From NCBI RefSeq assembly GCF_002001005.1, contig NZ_MUNX01000093.1:34988-98987 (forward strand): 64,000 nt of DNA, given 5' to 3'. Both the position numbers and the translations under genes were made by a program. The notes under the pieces were generated by a model that worked only from the letters and a program-made list of their open reading frames with translations, was not told the DNA's origin and made no database searches. Of the stretch, positions 36,314 to 44,632 are shown one piece after another; position 1 is the stretch's first letter, and each line of letters opens with the position of its first letter. The DNA is from Flavobacterium sp. A45. Lineage in GTDB: Bacteria > Bacteroidota > Bacteroidia > Flavobacteriales > Flavobacteriaceae.

Positions 36314-37075
36314 CTAAAATTGGATCACAAGATTACAGCCCAATTCTTTTCCGTTATAATAAGGTAGAATCAATGTTGTTCCTTTGTTTTCTTTTTCCTT
36401 TTTAGTAAAAACTTTCTTATTCAGAAAAGGATACATCCAATAGGCAGCTTTAGTGCTTAATATTCCAATTCCTGCTCCAGCGGCAACATCTGTAAACCAA
36501 TGTCTGTTGTTGATAATTCTAAAAGCGCCTGTTCCGGCTGCTACAAGGTAACCGCTTATTCCGTACCAAATTGATTTGTCTTTGTATTCCTGCCAAAGAA
36601 ACTCGGCTCCGGCAAAAGCAGTCGCCGTATGACCAGAAGGGAAAGAGTTATTTGAAGATCCATCGGGTCTTTCGACCTTTGTGGTGCTTTTTAGAGCTAG
36701 AACCGTGACACTCATCATAAGATAGGAACTGGCTAAAATAATCGATCGGTCTCTGAGATTGTTTTTACCTTTGTCTCCAAATGCGTTTAAGGCGTAAACC
36801 GCAGCGGCTGGTGCGTATTGTGCAAAGTCATCAATAGTAACTTTGTCATCAATATGTTCAGTGACTTCTTCTTGAACTTCGGAGTTGAAATTCTTGATTT
36901 GGTCACTTTCAATTCCAATAAGACCATAACCAATTAATGCGGTAGGAATGATTAATTGTTTGTAGTTGAACTTTAAATTTTTCACGCTATCCTGAACGAA
37001 AATAGTGTCGACTACGTTATTTTGAGCGGTTAAAATCGAAGTTGATAATAACACAAGTAAATACAGACTTTTCAT
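36314..37075 (-). CDS. PAP2 family phosphatase
   Basis: 253 residues from the ATG at 37075; the in-frame TTG at 37099 adds 8 residues before a clear signal sequence (MKSLYLLVLLSTSILTAQ), so I prefer the ATG. PAP2 motifs: K-x6-RP as KSTTKVERPDG, the PSGH motif in NSFPSGHTATAF, and R-x5-H-x3-D as RIINNRHWFTDVAAG. Membrane-associated lipid phosphatases of this group act on undecaprenyl diphosphate, phosphatidate or lipid A 1-phosphate (LpxE). Its closeness to the phosphotransferase gene and the ArnT-like genes favours a lipid A or carrier-lipid role. Confidence 0.9.
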   Translation of the reverse strand: MKSLYLLVLLSTSILTAQNNVVDTIFVQDSVKNLKFNYKQLIIPTALIGYGLIGIESDQIKNFNSEVQEEVTEHIDDKVTIDDFAQYAPAAAVYALNAFGDKGKNNLRDRSIILASSYLMMSVTVLALKSTTKVERPDGSSNNSFPSGHTATAFAGAEFLWQEYKDKSIWYGISGYLVAAGTGAFRIINNRHWFTDVAAGAGIGILSTKAAYWMYPFLNKKVFTKKEKENKGTTLILPYYNGKELGCNLVIQF

Positions 37076-37161
37076 TTTTTGTACTCTATTAGAATACAAA
37101 ATAAAAGTTCGATTTTGAATTAATTCTGTTTTTTTTGGGAAAGAAATAATTTCAAATCTAA

Positions 37162-38268
37162 TTACTTTTTAAAATAACTATCCAATAAAATTTGTGCTGC
37201 CGCAAAAGGGGAAATTTCATTATTCTGGACAGCCTTTTTTGTGGAATCCAGTAGCTGAATGATTTTTGGTTGATTGTAGAAATGATTTTTTAATTGTTCA
37301 TCAATGGTTTCTATCATCCAAAATTGATTTTGTTCCTTGCGTTTTTCTACAAAATAATGATTTGAATTTACCAATTCAAGATAATCTAAAATGGTTTGCC
37401 AAACGGTACTAATTCCTTCTTGTGTTATAGCGCTGCAGGTTGACGTTGTTGGAATCCACCCTGATTTTTTTGCAAGGAATAAATGGAGGGCTCTGTTGAA
37501 TTCTACCTTTGCTAATTGTGCTTTTTTAATGTTATCACCATCGGCTTTATTGATAACAATAGCATCGGCCATTTCCATAATACCACGTTTGATACCTTGA
37601 AGTTCATCTCCTGCACCTGCAATTTTTAAAAGTAAAAAGAAATCGACCATACTGTGAACAGCCGTTTCGCTTTGTCCAACACCGACAGTTTCAATTAGAA
37701 TTATATCAAAGCCACATGCTTCGCAAAGTGTTATGGTTTCTCTGGTTTTACGTGCGACACCTCCCAAAGTCTCTCCGGATGCTGAAGGTCGAATGAATGC
37801 ATTTTTGTCTTTTACCAATTCTTCCATTCGGGTTTTGTCTCCAAGGATACTTCCGTGTGAAATGGTGCTACTTGGGTCGACTGCAAGAACGGCTACTTTT
37901 TTGCCTAAACTTGTTAAGTGTTTACCAAAAGCTTCAATAAAAGTGCTTTTTCCAACACCTGGTACTCCAGTGATTCCTATTCGAATTGATTTATTGGCAT
38001 GAGGTAAACATCCGTTGATGACCTCAGTTGCTTTTTCCAAATGTGAAATATTTGTACTTTCAATTAATGTGATAGCACGACTAAGAGCCGTTATATTACC
38101 TGTCAAAATCCCATCGATCAATTCTTTTGCAGAAGGTTGTATTTTTCTGGATATTTTGATTTGGTGTATAGCACTGGAACTGATGATTTCTGGAGGAGAA
38201 ATACCAGCTTTTTCATTTAAAGCGCTTGGATTTGTTTTTTTTGCAGACAAAGTTTTTGTTTTGAACAA
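37162..38268 (-). CDS. meaB: Methylmalonyl-CoA mutase-associated GTPase MeaB
   Basis: 368 residues, probably from a TTG start; no ATG lies near the family start. G-protein motifs: Walker A GVPGVGKST, switch I/II DPSSTISHGSILGDKTR and ETVGVGQSE, and base motif NKADGDN. It protects and reloads adenosylcobalamin-dependent methylmalonyl-CoA mutase; the mutase genes are not in the window. PAP2 lies downstream on the same strand (87 bp) and the next gene upstream is divergent, with a palindrome at 38329-38346 in the spacer. Confidence 0.95.
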   Translation of the reverse strand: MFKTKTLSAKKTNPSALNEKAGISPPEIISSSAIHQIKISRKIQPSAKELIDGILTGNITALSRAITLIESTNISHLEKATEVINGCLPHANKSIRIGITGVPGVGKSTFIEAFGKHLTSLGKKVAVLAVDPSSTISHGSILGDKTRMEELVKDKNAFIRPSASGETLGGVARKTRETITLCEACGFDIILIETVGVGQSETAVHSMVDFFLLLKIAGAGDELQGIKRGIMEMADAIVINKADGDNIKKAQLAKVEFNRALHLFLAKKSGWIPTTSTCSAITQEGISTVWQTILDYLELVNSNHYFVEKRKEQNQFWMIETIDEQLKNHFYNQPKIIQLLDSTKKAVQNNEISPFAAAQILLDSYFKK

Positions 38269-38328
38269 GTAAAAATACTAAAAATTGGTTGTTTTTTTCT
38301 TTTTAATATACTTTTGGATGATTTATTT

Positions 38329-38346
38329 CATGTAAGATATTACATG
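38329..38346. promoter_or_regulatory. Operator-like palindrome CATGTAA-N4-TTACATG
   Basis: Perfect 7-bp arms (38329-38335 and 38340-38346) around 4 bases. It lies between divergent meaB and the small membrane gene and ends 8 bp before the -7 box at 38355-38362. Geometry fits a dimeric repressor or activator site. Confidence 0.5.
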
Positions 38347-38354
38347 TTTTTTTG

Positions 38355-38362
38355 TATTTTTG
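38355..38362 (+). promoter_or_regulatory. -7 promoter box of the small membrane protein gene
   Basis: TATTTTTG, a perfect TAnnTTTG, 29 bp before the ATG. Confidence 0.6.
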
Positions 38363-38390
38363 TTTGAACTAATAAATCAAATTAATTATT

Positions 38391-38588
38391 ATGGAAAGGA
38401 AATCATATTTTGTGTTTTTAATATTTATAGGGATTTTAATGACTTTAACAGGATTTAAAAAAATAATTAATTTGGAAGCTATTCCTTATGACTCACTTTC
38501 TTATAATTTAGGCCGCTATTGCGGAATATATGCAAGAGCATTTGTTGGACTTGCTCTTGTATGTAAAGGAGTTCTGAATTTAAAATAA
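38391..38588 (+). CDS. Small membrane protein of unknown function
   Basis: 65 residues with two likely membrane segments (residues ~5-25 and ~43-62), basic ends, and a single cysteine pair in the second half (GRYCGIYAR...LVCKGV). It has its own promoter box and palindromic operator-like site. I do not recognise the family. Being 52 bp upstream of the AEC gene, which has its own promoter, it may be a separate unit. Confidence 0.7.
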   Translation: MERKSYFVFLIFIGILMTLTGFKKIINLEAIPYDSLSYNLGRYCGIYARAFVGLALVCKGVLNLK

Positions 38589-38625
38589 GAAGCTGTGATT
38601 TTTTAGGGCAATTATTTTAAAGGAG

Positions 38626-38633
38626 TATCTTTG
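38626..38633 (+). promoter_or_regulatory. -7 box for the AEC transporter (near-leaderless)
   Basis: TATCTTTG ends 8 bp before the ATG at 38641. The predicted transcription start is about 4 nt before the ATG, so the mRNA is almost leaderless. Confidence 0.65.
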
Positions 38634-38640
38634 CAAAACT

Positions 38641-39552
38641 ATGAACAATTTTATACTCATCTTTGTTTGCTTATTCATTGGAGTTGTTTTTCAAAATATA
38701 AAGCAAATACCCAAAAATGCGCATAAATTTTTAAATTGGATAGTCGTCTATATTTGTCTTCCAGCATTGGCGCTATATTATATTCCAAAAGTTAAATGGG
38801 ACAATCAATTGCTATTTCCTATTGGAGTGGCTTGGATTGGATTTGTGATCTCGTACTTCTTTTTTAGTTACTTAGGAAAAAAAAGAGGATGGCCAAGAAA
38901 ACTAATTGGATGTTTGATTATTTGTGGGGGACTAAGTAATACTTCTTTTTTAGGATTCCCAATAATTGAGGCTTTGTATGGAGAGGAAGGCTTGAGAACT
39001 GCTATTATAGTTGACCAACCAGGATCTTTTGTGGTGCTTTCTACCTTGGGTGTTTTGGTAGCGACGGTTTATTCCAAGGGGAATTTGAGTAGTGTGCAAA
39101 TAGCCAGAAAGATTGCTTTTTTTCCTCCTTTTGTTACTTTCTGTATTGCTTGTTTGATGAATGTCTTTCAATTCGATTTTCAGGAGTGGGGACAATTGTT
39201 GTTAAAATCGGTGGGGAGTGCTGTGACTCCTTTGGCTTTACTTTCGGTGGGATTGCAATTGCGTTTTGAAAAACGAAGTATGCATTGGAGTTTTCTTGGA
39301 TTAGGTCTTTTTTATAAACTAATTTTAATGCCTGCAATTATCTTTTTTTTATATGTGGTGGTATTTCATCAACATTCTAAGGAAATTGAAGTAGCTATAT
39401 TGGAATCAGCCATGGCGCCTATGATTACGGGTTGCATATTAGCTTCTACTTATGGTTTGAAACCGAGGTTGAGTAGCATGATGATTGGTTTTGGAATTCC
39501 CATTTCATTTGTCACGTTGTTGTTTTGGTACGTGGTATTGCAATATGTTTGA
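38641..39552 (+). CDS. AEC family (auxin efflux carrier-like) transporter
   Basis: 303 residues, about ten membrane segments in two inverted halves. The N-terminal half contains VCLFIGVVFQNIKQIPKN and the first-half motif GLSNTSFLGFPIIEALYGEEG, which is the AEC/PIN-like signature. These carriers move organic acids such as malonate or malate out or in; the substrate is not determined. It is transcribed from a near-leaderless promoter and ends 13 bp from the convergent nudK. Confidence 0.93.
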   Translation: MNNFILIFVCLFIGVVFQNIKQIPKNAHKFLNWIVVYICLPALALYYIPKVKWDNQLLFPIGVAWIGFVISYFFFSYLGKKRGWPRKLIGCLIICGGLSNTSFLGFPIIEALYGEEGLRTAIIVDQPGSFVVLSTLGVLVATVYSKGNLSSVQIARKIAFFPPFVTFCIACLMNVFQFDFQEWGQLLLKSVGSAVTPLALLSVGLQLRFEKRSMHWSFLGLGLFYKLILMPAIIFFLYVVVFHQHSKEIEVAILESAMAPMITGCILASTYGLKPRLSSMMIGFGIPISFVTLLFWYVVLQYV

Positions 39553-39565
39553 TTCTTGTTTTAAA

Positions 39566-40147
39566 TTATACCAAATTGTGGATTTTGGCATATTGCAATA
39601 ACATGATGGTTTTGGCATCTTTTATTTCGCCAGATTCTATCATGACATAAGCTTGTGCAAAAGGGATTTCTAGTACATCAATTTCTTCATGTTCATGTTC
39701 TAATCCTCCTCCAGAGCTTACTTTCATACTGGAATCGTATTCTCCTATAAAGTAATGCAAAACTTCGGTTACTGCTCCAGGCGACATGTAGGCTTCGAAA
39801 ACTTTTTTAACTGAATGCAGGCGATATCCTGTTTCTTCTTCAGTTTCACGGATGATGCAGGCTTCGGGGTTGTCTTCATCGAGTAAACCAGCGCAAACTT
39901 CAATTAATAAACCACTTTTGTTTCCGTTTAAATAGCTTGGTAATCTAAATTGTCGGGTCAAAATAACGGTTCCTTTAGATTGATTATATAATAAAATGGC
40001 CGCTCCATTACCCCTGTCATATACTTCACGTACTTGAGTGTCCCAAGAGCCATCTTTTTTTTGATAGTCTACGGTTACTTTATTCAGAATATACCAATTG
40101 TCGGATAGTAATTCTGTTTTCTGTATTTTGTATTTAGGATTTGGCAT
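39566..40147 (-). CDS. nudK: NudK-like NUDIX hydrolase (GDP-mannose pyrophosphatase)
   Basis: 193 residues. A Nudix box is present ([22 protein letters not shown]); its G is one position off from the strict Gx5E form, as in NudK homologues. The C-terminal part [30 protein letters not shown] is characteristic of NudK, which splits GDP-mannose into GMP and mannose-1-phosphate. The GMP/mannose link to the nearby polysaccharide genes is suggestive. It follows the purA terminator on the minus strand. Confidence 0.85.
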   Translation of the reverse strand: MPNPKYKIQKTELLSDNWYILNKVTVDYQKKDGSWDTQVREVYDRGNGAAILLYNQSKGTVILTRQFRLPSYLNGNKSGLLIEVCAGLLDEDNPEACIIRETEEETGYRLHSVKKVFEAYMSPGAVTEVLHYFIGEYDSSMKVSSGGGLEHEHEEIDVLEIPFAQAYVMIESGEIKDAKTIMLLQYAKIHNLV

Positions 40148-40174
40148 ATTGTTAGCTAATTAATGTTAAAAAAA

Positions 40175-40196
40175 ACGTCCCGATTTATCGGGACGT
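40175..40196 (-). terminator. purA terminator
   Basis: ACGTCCCGAT tt ATCGGGACGT (a 10-bp stem) followed on the minus strand by a T run, 8 bp past the purA stop. Confidence 0.88.
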
Positions 40197-40203
40197 TAGT
40201 TTA

Positions 40204-41475
40204 TTATTTAAGAATTGTTTGTTTTCTATCTGGTCCGACAGAAACAATTTTTATTGGAACTTCTACTTCCTTTTCTATAAATTCAATGTACTCTTTTAGT
40301 TCAATAGGCAACTGATCATAAGTTGTCATGCCAGTTAAATCTTGATGCCATCCTTTGAATTCTTTGAATACAGGAGTTACATTTTCTGGTTCGATATTAT
40401 AAGGGAAGTGAGAAATGTTTTTTCCTTTATAGTTGTATTCAGTACAAACTTTTAACGTTTCAAAACCAGAAAGAACATCACCTTTCATCATCATTAATTG
40501 AGTTACTCCGTTGATTTGAACAGCATATTTTAACGCTACTAAATCCAACCATCCGCAACGTCTTTGTCTTCCTGTAACCGATCCAAATTCGTTTCCTACT
40601 TTAGCCATTGTAGCTCCATCTTCGTCAAAAAGTTCAGTAGGGAAAGGTCCGCTACCAACACGAGTTACGTAAGCTTTGAAAATTCCGTAAACCTCTTTGA
40701 TTTTATTTGGGGCAATTCCTAAACCTGTACAAGCTCCTGCTGCAGTAGTGTTTGATGAAGTTACAAATGGATAAGTTCCAAAATCAACATCTAACAATGA
40801 ACCTTGTGCACCTTCGCAAAGGATTGATTTCCCTGCTCTTTGTGCTTGGTTTAAGTACTCTTCGCTGTCAATAAAGTCTAATGATTTTAATACTTCGATA
40901 GATTCGAAAAATTCTTTTTCCATTTCAGCCAAATTGTACTGAATGTTAACATCGTAGAATTTAATCATTTCTTCGTGTTTGTCAGCCAATGCTCTGTAAC
41001 GTTCTTTGAAATCTTCTAATTCGGTATCTCCAACACGCAATCCGTTTCTTCCGGTTTTGTCCATGTAAGTTGGTCCAATTCCTTTAAGTGTAGAACCAAT
41101 TTTTGCTTTTCCTTTTGAAGCTTCAGAAGCTGCGTCCAATAAGCGGTGTGTTGGTAAAATTAAATGTGCTTTTCTAGAAATGATTAATTTGCTTTTGATA
41201 TCCAAATTAAATTTCTCAAGACCTTCAATTTCTTTTTGAAAAACTACTGGGTCAATTACTACTCCGTTTCCGATAATGTTGATGGCTGTTTTGTGAAAAA
41301 TTCCAGATGGAATAGTTCTAAGAACGTGTTTTATTCCATCAAATTCTAAAGTGTGTCCTGCGTTTGGGCCTCCTTGAAAACGAGCAATTATATCATAATT
41401 TGATGTAAGAACGTCAACAATTTTTCCTTTTCCTTCATCTCCCCATTGTAATCCTAATAATAAATCTACAGTCAT
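40204..41475 (-). CDS. purA: Adenylosuccinate synthetase PurA
   Basis: 423 residues. It catalyses IMP + aspartate + GTP to adenylosuccinate, the first step to AMP. The phosphate-binding motif is GLQWGDEGKGKIVD near the start, followed by the catalytic His region QGGPNAGHTLE, GPTYMDKTGRNGLR, and GQRRCGWLDLVALKYA. Length and motifs are normal. It is co-transcribed with the Fur-family gene 18 bp upstream, a less usual pairing, and ends at a clear terminator. Confidence 0.97.
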   Translation of the reverse strand: MTVDLLLGLQWGDEGKGKIVDVLTSNYDIIARFQGGPNAGHTLEFDGIKHVLRTIPSGIFHKTAINIIGNGVVIDPVVFQKEIEGLEKFNLDIKSKLIISRKAHLILPTHRLLDAASEASKGKAKIGSTLKGIGPTYMDKTGRNGLRVGDTELEDFKERYRALADKHEEMIKFYDVNIQYNLAEMEKEFFESIEVLKSLDFIDSEEYLNQAQRAGKSILCEGAQGSLLDVDFGTYPFVTSSNTTAAGACTGLGIAPNKIKEVYGIFKAYVTRVGSGPFPTELFDEDGATMAKVGNEFGSVTGRQRRCGWLDLVALKYAVQINGVTQLMMMKGDVLSGFETLKVCTEYNYKGKNISHFPYNIEPENVTPVFKEFKGWHQDLTGMTTYDQLPIELKEYIEFIEKEVEVPIKIVSVGPDRKQTILK

Positions 41476-41493
41476 TCTAAGTTTTATTTGCAG

Positions 41494-41973
41494 TTAATTT
41501 TCTATTGTATTTTCTGTGTTTGTTTTTTTTCTGTTTCCGTATAAGTATAGGGAATGATTGGTGATTTCGATATCAAAAATTTCTTCGATTGTTTTTTTGA
41601 TGGTTTGAATTCGTGGGTCACAAAATTCAATTACTTCACCAGTATCGGTCATGATGATATGATCGTGCTGTTTGTCGAAATAGGACTTCTCGTAGTGTGC
41701 TTGATTTTGCCCAAACTGATGTTTACGAACTAATGCACAATCCAATAATAATTCGATTGTATTGTAAAGGGTGGCTCTACTGACACGGTAGTTTTTGTTT
41801 TTCATTTTGAGGTATAGATTTTCTATATCAAAATGTTCTTCACTTTCGTATATTTCCTGAAGGATAGCATAACGTTCGGGTGTTTTGCGGTGTCCTTTGT
41901 TTTCAAGATACATTGTAAAAACGTTTTTTACAATCTCCTGATTTTTGTTGTTGTCTGTAGAAATGAGTGTCAT
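41494..41973 (-). CDS. Fur family metalloregulator
   Basis: About 160 residues from the ATG at 41973. The track-style TTG at 41982 lies inside the -7 box and is rejected. Winged-helix DNA-binding half ([35 protein letters not shown]), then the metal site region with [18 protein letters not shown]. Only one cysteine of the usual CxxC pair is seen near the C-terminus, so the structural zinc site is reduced. Whether it senses iron, zinc, manganese or peroxide cannot be decided. It heads a unit with purA. Confidence 0.9.
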   Translation of the reverse strand: MTLISTDNNKNQEIVKNVFTMYLENKGHRKTPERYAILQEIYESEEHFDIENLYLKMKNKNYRVSRATLYNTIELLLDCALVRKHQFGQNQAHYEKSYFDKQHDHIIMTDTGEVIEFCDPRIQTIKKTIEEIFDIEITNHSLYLYGNRKKTNTENTIEN

Positions 41974-41979
41974 ATCATG

Positions 41980-41987
41980 CAAAGATA
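41980..41987 (-). promoter_or_regulatory. -7 box of the Fur-family gene (near-leaderless)
   Basis: TATCTTTG on the minus strand. The expected transcription start is about 3 nt before the ATG at 41973. Confidence 0.65.
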
Positions 41988-42280
41988 AATTATTATTTTA
42001 AAAGTATAAAAAAATAGGGTTTTAATTCTAAGCAGTTTACTTTATTTTTTTGTTGTTTAAGTTGGTTTTTTTGGACTTTTTCTGATGAAAATTTAGGCTC
42101 TTGTTTTTGCGTGAGGGATAGGAGCAAGCTACCAAAGTAGCGCGTATAGCCCGACAGTATCCCGATAAAAGGGCGTGTACCCGCAAAAAGAATAGCCCTT
42201 TTTGTCGGGATGGTGTCACGCCCAAATGATTTTTGAAGCTTTTGTTTTTGTTGACGATTAAACAATTTTAATCTTTAAAG
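41988..42280. other. Intergenic region with repeat element A
   Basis: Holds a structured repeat (42127-42223) related to 2222-2253. Translating it gives two artefact frames (41993-42265 and 42037-42225) that I do not call genes. It separates the minus-strand SpoT stop from the Fur-family promoter. Confidence 0.65.
42127..42223. repeat. Dispersed structured repeat, family A, full-length copy
   Basis: The left part (42127-42160) matches 2222-2253. The right part forms a long stem: ATCCCGA-t-AAAAGGGC (42159-42174) pairs with GCCCTTTT-tg-TCGGGAT (42195-42211). A competing pair is GGGCGTG (42171-42177) with CACGCCC (42217-42223), which cannot coexist with it. Another competing pair is CCCGACA (42151-42157) with TGTCGGG (42203-42209). 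Confidence 0.65.
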
Positions 42281-44500
42281 TTAGTTTTTATACACTCGTG
42301 TCACTTTGTCGATTCCGTCTATTTTTTTGATGTTGTCCATTAATTTTTTCAGAATGGTGATGTTGGGTACAATTACGGATACTTGGCCTTTAAAAATACC
42401 GGCTTCACCGTTGAGTGAAATACTTTGAATGTTGACATTCATGTTGTTTGAAATCACTTTTGTCAATTCGTTTGTAAGTCCCAAAGTGTCCATTCCCATG
42501 ATGTTGATGGTGGCTTTGAAGTCTTGCTGAGTGGAATCGATCCATTTGGCCTGCATAATTCGGTATGCATAATTGGACTGTAGGGAAATGGCGTTTGGAC
42601 AGTCTTTTTTATGGATTTTGATACCGTCATTTATGGTTACAAAACCAAAAACTTCGTCTCCAGGTATGGGATTGCAACAACTGGATAATTTGTAATCGAG
42701 TTTGTCGTGTGTTTTTCCAAAAACGAGCATGTCGTAATTGCTGCTGATGACTTGTTTGTGAATGTCCTCGTCGGCAGTGCTATGGGAACGTTTGATTTTG
42801 TTTTTGAAAAAGTTTATTAAAGTGTTGCTTTTTTGGGCAGCATAATCTTTTAATTGTTGGTTGTCAATGGAACCTACACCGACTCTGTAAAACAAATCCA
42901 AACTTGTTTTTAGTCTAAAAAAATTAACTAGCTCGTTGATGCTTTGCTCGTTTAATGTGACTTTTAGATGCTTTAATTTACGGGTAAGGAGTTCTTTTCC
43001 GTCTTCGGCAATTTTTTTGGTGTTCTCGTTGAGGACATTTCTAATTTTGTTTTTTGCTCTTGAAGTGGTTACATAATCTAGCCAGTTGATGGTTGGTTTT
43101 TGGTTGGGAGAGGTGATGATTTCTACCTGATCGCCACTTTTTAGTTCATAATTTAAGGGGACTAATTTTCCGTTGACTCTTGTTCCTCTTGTTTTTATTC
43201 CAATTTCGGAGTGGATGCTAAAAGCAAAGTCCAGTGAAGTAGCGCCTTTTGGGAGGGATTTAATTTCTCCTTTTGGGGTAAAAATATAAATCTCTTTGGA
43301 ATACAAATTCATTTTGAAATCTTCCACAAAATCGACTGCACTCGCTTCTGAGTTTTCAAGAGCTTCTTTCAAAAGGTTTAACCAGACGTCGAGACCATTT
43401 TCTTCGGAGGCTCCGTTTTTGTATTTGTAATGTGCTGCATAACCTTTTTCGGCAATTTCATCCATACGTTCGCTTCGAACCTGTACTTCTACCCAGCGGC
43501 CTTTTGGTCCCATCACGGTAATGTGCAATGCTTCGTAACCAGTTGATTTTGGTGAGGAAATCCAGTCACGTAAACGACTTGGACTGGGTCTGTAGTGGTC
43601 TGTTACGATCGAATAAATTTTCCAAGCTAAGAATTTTTCATCGTGTGGATTTGATTTATAGACGATACGCAAGGCAAATTTGTCGTAGACTTCGTCAAAA
43701 GTCACATTTTGGGCCAGCATTTTTCTGTTGATGGAATAAATAGACTTTGGTCGGCCTTTGATGATGTAATCTACATTTTCATCGTCTAATGCTTTTTTGA
43801 GTACTTCGGAAATGTCTTTGATGTATAAATCTTGTTCTTCCTTGGTTTCTCTTATTTTGCTGACGATGGAGTTGTATCTTTCTGGTTCAGTATATTTTAA
43901 TCCTAAATCCTCCAGTTTGTTTTTGATTTTATAAAGTCCTAAACGATGCGCCAATGGGGCGTAAATGTATAAGGTTTCGGACGCCAGTTTGACCTGTTTG
44001 TGGTCTTCCATCGAGTCCATAGTCAGCATATTATGCAATCTGTCGGCTATTTTTATCAGGATTACCCGAACATCATCATTGAGGGTCAAAAGCATTCTAC
44101 GGAAATTCTCTGCCTGCATCGATACGTTAAGGTCTTTTTGTACCAATGATATTTTGGTTAATCCTTCAACCAGCTGGGCAATTTTGGGATTAAACATTTT
44201 TTCAATGTCTTTGACGGTGATTGGTGTGTCTTCAACAACGTCGTGCATTAAGGCTGCGGCAATGGAAGTTGCTCCCAAACCAATGTCCGAAGCTACAATT
44301 TTGGCCACCGCAATAGGGTGAAAGATATAGGCTTCACCAGATTTGCGACGTTGGTCTTTATGGGCATCAACAGCCACATCAAAAGCCTTGCGTATCAGTT
44401 TTTTATCCTCTGCGGTTAATGTTTGGTAACTGATGCGTAATAGCTCCTTATATTCTTGAGCAATTGCTTTGTTTTCTTTTTCTGTATCGATTTCTATCAT
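42281..44500 (-). CDS. spoT: RelA/SpoT family (p)ppGpp synthetase/hydrolase
   Basis: 739 residues from the ATG at 44500 (a TTG at 44515 is in frame but lies between the promoter and the better start). The HD hydrolase domain contains HPIAVAKIVASDIG and MHDVVEDT (HD pair). The synthetase domain contains IIKGRPKSIYSINRKM and RDWISSPKSTGYEALH. TGS (IYIFTPKGEIKSLPKGAT) and the C-terminal ACT domain follow. HD and synthetase motifs are both intact, so it is bifunctional, controlling the stringent response. A near-consensus box TATTTTTA lies at 44520-44527 on the minus strand. Confidence 0.96.
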   Translation of the reverse strand: MIEIDTEKENKAIAQEYKELLRISYQTLTAEDKKLIRKAFDVAVDAHKDQRRKSGEAYIFHPIAVAKIVASDIGLGATSIAAALMHDVVEDTPITVKDIEKMFNPKIAQLVEGLTKISLVQKDLNVSMQAENFRRMLLTLNDDVRVILIKIADRLHNMLTMDSMEDHKQVKLASETLYIYAPLAHRLGLYKIKNKLEDLGLKYTEPERYNSIVSKIRETKEEQDLYIKDISEVLKKALDDENVDYIIKGRPKSIYSINRKMLAQNVTFDEVYDKFALRIVYKSNPHDEKFLAWKIYSIVTDHYRPSPSRLRDWISSPKSTGYEALHITVMGPKGRWVEVQVRSERMDEIAEKGYAAHYKYKNGASEENGLDVWLNLLKEALENSEASAVDFVEDFKMNLYSKEIYIFTPKGEIKSLPKGATSLDFAFSIHSEIGIKTRGTRVNGKLVPLNYELKSGDQVEIITSPNQKPTINWLDYVTTSRAKNKIRNVLNENTKKIAEDGKELLTRKLKHLKVTLNEQSINELVNFFRLKTSLDLFYRVGVGSIDNQQLKDYAAQKSNTLINFFKNKIKRSHSTADEDIHKQVISSNYDMLVFGKTHDKLDYKLSSCCNPIPGDEVFGFVTINDGIKIHKKDCPNAISLQSNYAYRIMQAKWIDSTQQDFKATINIMGMDTLGLTNELTKVISNNMNVNIQSISLNGEAGIFKGQVSVIVPNITILKKLMDNIKKIDGIDKVTRVYKN

Positions 44501-44581
44501 AACGGCATGGTTCAATTCCTAAAAATAAGAATTTTTAAGGAGATGTGCAAGGGCGAGAAGGGGATTTTAGACTGTAGACTG

Positions 44582-44628
44582 CAGATTTCAGATTTCAGAA
44601 TTTTTGCACTTCTGCTATCTGAAATCTG
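44582..44628. repeat. 12-bp perfect inverted repeat before the serine hydrolase stop
   Basis: CAGATTTCAGAT (44582-44593) pairs with 44617-44628; the inner bases AGAA/TTCT also pair. It lies just downstream of the serine-hydrolase gene (stop at 44633) and may terminate it. It is also near the promoter of spoT. Confidence 0.65.
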
Positions 44629-44632
44629 TCAT

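Noticed and set aside
42037..42225. 62-codon reading frame through the same repeat
   Set aside because: Overlaps the other frame and the repeat, with no independent support.
41993..42265. 90-codon reading frame on the minus strand
   Set aside because: It translates the family A repeat and its flanks; it has no start signal and its sequence follows the hairpin words.
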